Of a stretch of 33,051 nt of DNA, positions 30,093 through 33,051 are shown one piece after another. The translations under genes and the position numbers were made by a program. How positions within the stretch are numbered: the first letter of the stretch is position 1; every line of letters starts with the position of its first letter. The notes under the pieces were generated by a model that saw only the letters and a program-made list of their open reading frames with translations, did not search any database and was not told where the DNA came from. Source of the DNA: an uncultured Clostridia bacterium (GTDB taxonomy: Bacteria; Bacillota; Clostridia; UMGS1883); NCBI GenBank assembly GCA_947629005.1, contig CANRCD010000017.1, forward strand, positions 1-33,051. Reading direction: 5' to 3'.

Positions 30093-30163
30093 GTGTAGGT
30101 GGTGTTGTATCACGATACACTCCATCTCGCGGCCTCGGTGTTGGCGCACCGGGGCCGTTTTTT
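30093..30163 (+). ncRNA. Integrase-divergent small RNA, copy 2
   Basis: The same ~70-nt RNA as at 3979-4048: 5' part, hairpin from the palindrome at 30106-30119, linker with ACACUCC (30117-30123), and a terminator hairpin with U-tract at 30158-30163. The terminator loop differs (GGCG against CCAG), while the stem is unchanged. ACACUCC is complementary to the GGAGUGU of the integrase ribosome binding region (30037-30043 read leftward). The terminator overlaps the stop codon of the convergent 66-aa gene (30162-30164), as the first copy overlaps the stop of its own neighbour. Confidence 0.68.
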
Positions 30164-30362
30164 ATTTGAATAAATCGAAAAGGCTCTTTGATGTCTTGTT
30201 ATAAATTTTGTTGTACGCCGCCTTTTGCGGGTTTTTTATACAGCCGGCGCCCTTCTTTCCATACCCGGGAAGAAGTGATTTTTTCGCTGCTCGTTTCACT
30301 TTCCCTGTAGTGCGTGCCTTCAGAGATTTTTTCAACGATGGGGTGCGGATACCAAATTTCAT
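30162..30362 (-). CDS. Small basic protein of the right element
   Basis: A 66-residue, strongly basic protein (about one residue in four is Lys or Arg) with repeated KKS/KSL words and the stretch YGKKGAGCIKNPQKAAYNKI. A ribosome binding site GGGAGTG stands before the ATG, which lies 4 bases behind the stop of the SAP-domain gene, so it is the last gene of that operon. It has no membrane segment. I have an impression of similar short proteins in clostridial prophages, but no function is known to me; nucleic acid binding is possible from the charge only. Confidence 0.68.
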   Translation of the reverse strand: MKFGIRTPSLKKSLKARTTGKVKRAAKKSLLPGYGKKGAGCIKNPQKAAYNKIYNKTSKSLFDLFK

Positions 30363-30366
30363 GTTA

Positions 30367-31278
30367 TCACTCCCTTATATCATAGTCTATGCTAGCGAAG
30401 CAACGGCAAAAGTCGCTTTTGCAGCCATAAAAAGGCGGATAGTTTATGCCAATTTGGGCGTCTTTAAGGTTGAAAATTTTCCCTTTCATATATTGGCAAT
30501 GCGCACAGGTTCGTTGGTCTTCCATCGTTTCAATAGTATATGTATATGTTAAGTATGAAGTATCTGCCGGAGCCCTTTTCAACTCCGTCATGGCATGAAG
30601 ATACCGCTTAACTTGATGAAATACATTGTTCGGTACGGAAACGTCATAAAGCATGGAAAACATATATGACATTTTGTCTTGCTGTCGATCGGCTACTTGA
30701 TTGTAGGCTAAAACGAAAGCCTTGATAGGAAGATCGTATTGTTTATAGTCGTCAAGAAACTTTATGTCCGCCATCGCAAAGTCGCGATTTTTCTCCAAAA
30801 TGCTTTTGTTCATTCTTTTTTGTATGGAAATGAGTATTTTTCTCATTTCAGCGTCATACACCACTTCTTTTGGATATTGTTCCATCATGGCCTGTCCTTT
30901 GGGGGTGACAGTGTAGTACTTATTCATTTGAAAATGTGACGTTATATCTTCAACGCTGACAGAAGAAATAACTCGCTGTATTAGGACGTCTTTTTTCCCG
31001 GTAACAGATTGGCCGTGGTCTTGAAGGAAAGCCTTCAGCTCTTGAACGGTTATTCTTTTTAGGAAAACTGCCGCGTCAGCCTCGCCAAGATAGCCAAGCG
31101 AAACAAGGCTGTAGGCGTCATTTATATATGGCATTAAGTAATTTGGCAGATGTATTTCTTTTTCGCAAATTGGCGCCAGATAGTGAAGCATACGCAGCTG
31201 CCCGTAAGAAAGCTCGGCCTCAAAAGGCTTAATGTTATTGGGAGGTATAAAGTTGTTGATATTTATTTCAGGCATCAT
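30367..31278 (-). CDS. SAP-domain protein with gp7-like Cys/His-poor cluster
   Basis: A protein of about 303 residues; the start is ATG at 31278 or the adjacent ATG at 31275, both behind GAGGTG. Residues about 73-105 form a SAP domain (VQELKAFLQDHGQSVTGKKDVLIQRV), a helix-turn-helix motif that binds DNA. The C-terminus reads DQRTCAHCQYMKGKIFN and then YPPFYGCKSDFCRC, close to the C-terminal zinc-knuckle-like pattern (D-RTC-C...G...PP...CRC) of SPP1 gp7/Mu F phage head-morphogenesis proteins, but without the large N-terminal part of those. It may be a DNA-binding protein with a metal site. Operon with the 66-aa gene; located downstream of the DUF4041 gene on the same strand. Confidence 0.7.
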   Translation of the reverse strand: MMPEININNFIPPNNIKPFEAELSYGQLRMLHYLAPICEKEIHLPNYLMPYINDAYSLVSLGYLGEADAAVFLKRITVQELKAFLQDHGQSVTGKKDVLIQRVISSVSVEDITSHFQMNKYYTVTPKGQAMMEQYPKEVVYDAEMRKILISIQKRMNKSILEKNRDFAMADIKFLDDYKQYDLPIKAFVLAYNQVADRQQDKMSYMFSMLYDVSVPNNVFHQVKRYLHAMTELKRAPADTSYLTYTYTIETMEDQRTCAHCQYMKGKIFNLKDAQIGINYPPFYGCKSDFCRCFASIDYDIRE

Positions 31279-31320
31279 TGACACCTCATAAATTTTATCA
31301 TATATCGTTCAAATGAGTTT

Positions 31321-32670
31321 CTACTTCATTTCCATGCGCATTTTCTCTGACGTTCTATACTGTTCTGCTTCGGCAACATCTACAAATTCAACTGTTTTAT
31401 CGAAATTTGCCTTTACAACCTCTTTGATTTCATCGAGTGTAACACGGAAAAATTCTCTGCGTTGATTAACCATATTTAATTTGCGGCCCTCGAAAGCTCT
31501 ATGTAACGCCGCTTCGAGCCTTGGCGCGTCGTCTGAGAATATCATGGCATGAATATCAAAATTAAAGGGAACGGAAGCGTCGCCCAACTCGTCCACACGT
31601 TCTGTAGGGTCAAGTCTTCGGGTCATGCCTATCTTATACACGTTTTCGCCAAAGGCTCCAATATTGGATATGATATAAACATATCCGGCCTTGGCGTTTG
31701 CGGCTCGGTAATCAACGTCCTTCTGCGCCTTTTCTATTTCCCCAAGTTGATTTTCAATTTCCTTCTGTTTTGCAAGAAGCTCCTTCTTTGTTTCATCGTC
31801 AGCGATTTCAAGCTGTTTGGTTATTGCACTCAAGGCTTTTTCATAATGGGTCTGCTCTTTGTCAAGTTTTTTGCGCGCCTCTTCAATTTCTTTTTGCAGC
31901 TTAGCTTCCTCTCTCATTTGAGCCCGAAGAGCCTTTTGCGCTTCCTTTTCTTCTTCCTTTTTCAGCTTATATTCGAAAGAAAGCGCAAGTTCGTCCAGTT
32001 TTAATCTTTTATAATCTTCTGATATTGATAAATTCATTATCGCTCCAAGTTTTGATATGGCCTGACAGGACTTTTCTATTCTCTGGACATAAGAGTCATA
32101 AGTGTTATATTTCACTTTGTCCACGCACTCATCACATTCGGAGTTGAAGGCTCTCAACACGAGCTTTTGAATGTCTTTAATCATTTTGCTGCCTTGAGAG
32201 GCGCTGCCATTAACAGTCCAGCTTGTTGCACCAATTATGGCCGTTCCGGTTTTTATCATTGCCTTCTGCTGCTCCCTAATGAGGGACAGCCTAGCCTTGT
32301 AAGCGTCAGATGAAACAAAGTCAAATTTAGGTTCATATAGGCCAAATTCCTGCAAAAGCACTTTTTCGTCTGTTTCAACAAGCTGACTTTTCAAAACAGA
32401 TATTTTTTGAAGGAGGCCGCTCTCCTTGTCGCGAAGTTCTAATAGTTTTTGTTCTTCTTTTGCCTTTTGAACGTTGTAATCGGACTGCATACAATCCAAC
32501 TGAGATTGCAAATCTTTTATTTTGTCCTGAAGAGAAATAACCTCGCGCATATCAGGCGTCATGAGTTTTTCCATTTCTGATACCTTGGTTTCTAATTCGC
32601 TTATATAATTCGTCTTTTGCTTAACGGTTGACGACAATTCATCTATCTGCTTTGCTTTTTTAAAAAACAT
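31321..32670 (-). CDS. DUF4041 coiled-coil protein with GIY-YIG (T5orf172) domain
   Basis: A 449-residue protein. Residues about 5-100 and 225-320 are long charged coiled coils (e.g. KLQKEIEEARKKLDKEQTHY). Between them, about 110-225, lies the DUF4041 region (QEFGLYEPKFDFVSSDAYKA, LVLRAFNSECDECVDKVKY). Residues about 330-420 are a T5orf172/MUG113-type GIY-YIG nuclease-like domain (AGYVYIISNIGAFGENVYKI, GMTRRLDPTERVDELGDASV, LHRAFEGRKLNMVNQRREFF) with the conserved Tyr-Tyr, Arg and Glu-like residues. Such proteins are found in phages and mobile elements and may nick DNA, although activity is not well established. AAAGGAAAG precedes the ATG. Likely a defence or accessory gene of the right element. 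Confidence 0.85.
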   Translation of the reverse strand: MFFKKAKQIDELSSTVKQKTNYISELETKVSEMEKLMTPDMREVISLQDKIKDLQSQLDCMQSDYNVQKAKEEQKLLELRDKESGLLQKISVLKSQLVETDEKVLLQEFGLYEPKFDFVSSDAYKARLSLIREQQKAMIKTGTAIIGATSWTVNGSASQGSKMIKDIQKLVLRAFNSECDECVDKVKYNTYDSYVQRIEKSCQAISKLGAIMNLSISEDYKRLKLDELALSFEYKLKKEEEKEAQKALRAQMREEAKLQKEIEEARKKLDKEQTHYEKALSAITKQLEIADDETKKELLAKQKEIENQLGEIEKAQKDVDYRAANAKAGYVYIISNIGAFGENVYKIGMTRRLDPTERVDELGDASVPFNFDIHAMIFSDDAPRLEAALHRAFEGRKLNMVNQRREFFRVTLDEIKEVVKANFDKTVEFVDVAEAEQYRTSEKMRMEMK

Positions 32671-32696
32671 ATCAATCTTTCCTTTTTGTAAAAATA

Positions 32697-32915
32697 TTAT
32701 ACAAAATATACCTTTGGCTTAAACAGTAAAACAATGCAATCAATTAACCACCCTATCCCCAATAGCCCCAACGTAAATAAATAAAGGAGTCCCATTCCGA
32801 TTTTTTCTTCATAAAACTTATGAATGCCGAAATGTCCAAAAAACAGACATAGGAAAAAAGAAACCCATTTGTTTTTAGGCTTTCCGGCGTTGACATTTAT
32901 CACGAGATTGTTCAT
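32697..32915 (-). CDS. TM2-domain membrane protein
   Basis: A 72-residue protein. Residues about 15-65 are a TM2 domain: first helix WVSFFLCLFFGHFGIHKFY with the conserved GxFGxHxFY turn, then GMGLLYLFTLGLLGIGWLID and a third short hydrophobic part ending in KPKVYFV. The short polar N-terminus is MNNLVINVNAGKPKNK. GGGAGGG precedes the ATG. It stands 26 bases before the DUF4041 gene on the same strand, so they probably share a transcript, and a membrane-plus-nuclease pairing is possible. Confidence 0.85.
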   Translation of the reverse strand: MNNLVINVNAGKPKNKWVSFFLCLFFGHFGIHKFYEEKIGMGLLYLFTLGLLGIGWLIDCIVLLFKPKVYFV

Positions 32916-32996
32916 TTTGGCCCTCCCATTATCCTGTCTTTTATTACTAAGCCATTTTTGCGCCGTTTTATTTGTATTGGATGTATACTAAAAAAG

Positions 32997-33025
32997 TGGA
33001 CAAAAAATAGGAAGTGGTATAAAAT
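32997..33025 (+). promoter_or_regulatory. Rightward promoter at the window edge
   Basis: TGGACA (32997-33002), 17-base spacer, TAAAAT (33020-33025). It lies in two imperfect copies of an AAGTGG...AAAAT(A)AG word (about 32995-33011 and 33012-33030), which may be operator sites. It is divergent from the TM2 gene. Confidence 0.5.
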
Positions 33026-33035
33026 AATAGACACG

Positions 33036-33051
33036 AAAGGAGAAGTATTAT
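33036..33051 (+). other. Ribosome binding site and truncated start of a rightward gene
   Basis: AAAGGAG (33036-33042) is followed after 7 bases by AT at the last two positions, so the next base should be G of an ATG. The gene itself lies outside the window. By its position divergent from the TM2/DUF4041 genes it may be a regulator. Confidence 0.45.

Larger units (their letters stand above)
30030..30163. repeat. Integrase leader block, copy 2 (inverted partner at 3979-4111)
   Basis: Reverse complement of the block at 3979-4111 with about eight differences, running from the integrase start codon to the stop codon of the 66-aa gene. Since the two copies are inverted and about 26 kb apart, recombination between them could invert everything in between, including both attachment tRNAs. 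Confidence 0.9.

Noticed and set aside
1-33051. CRISPR arrays, insertion sequences with a transposase, and rRNA genes.
   Set aside because: I saw no regular spaced repeats, no transposase gene and no rRNA sequence. The only mobile-element enzymes are the two tyrosine recombinases.

Overview
The window looks like a chromosomal stretch of an anaerobic Gram-positive bacterium of the class Clostridia, probably an uncultured gut or rumen glycan degrader. The reasons are strong AGGAGG-type ribosome binding sites, near-consensus sigma-A promoters, a lipobox lipoprotein, two 'copper amine oxidase N-terminal' stalk-domain proteins, an XRE-TPR regulator and a set of secreted multi-domain glycosidases. 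No species can be named from the sequence alone.

The layout has three parts. (1) 1-5262 is the integrase-proximal end of an integrated element, a prophage or similar, inserted at the 3' end of tRNA-Pro(GGG). It holds small leftward genes, a divergent repressor/Cro-like switch with two near-consensus promoters, a CI/LexA-like S24 repressor, two membrane proteins and a tyrosine recombinase. (2) 5263-28969 is GC-richer host chromosome: a cytoplasmic GH29 fucosidase divergent from a 1519-aa secreted clan-A-like glycosidase, a secreted GH2 enzyme, an EamA transporter, a translationally coupled GH43/LamG pair, two stalk-domain proteins, a secreted DUF362-flavodoxin fusion, a LysR regulator, an XRE-TPR regulator with a perfect 20-bp palindromic operator, and a class II UvrA-like ABC ATPase. 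(3) 28970-33051 is the integrase-proximal end of a second element, inserted at the 3' end of tRNA-Thr(CGT). It carries another tyrosine recombinase, a small basic protein, a SAP-domain protein with a gp7-like Cys cluster, a coiled-coil DUF4041/GIY-YIG protein and a TM2 protein.

The glycosidases point to uptake and breakdown of branched plant or host glycans carrying fucose, galactose and probably arabinose or xylose. The big secreted proteins carry several carbohydrate-binding modules, and four of them share one short C-terminal-type module.

The most striking observation is that the two elements, whose integrase proteins are clearly divergent, have almost the same ~133-bp intergenic block between the integrase start codon and the stop codon of the neighbouring gene. 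In both copies the block encodes, divergent from the integrase, a ~70-nt candidate small RNA with a near-consensus promoter, a terminator and palindromes of the form TGTATC-NN-GATACA. The RNA contains ACACUCC, the complement of the integrase ribosome-binding region. A second unusual feature is a pair of ~310-330-bp MITE-like intergenic repeats (15407-15713 and 21224-21556) with terminal inverted repeats and hairpins that show a compensatory base-pair change.
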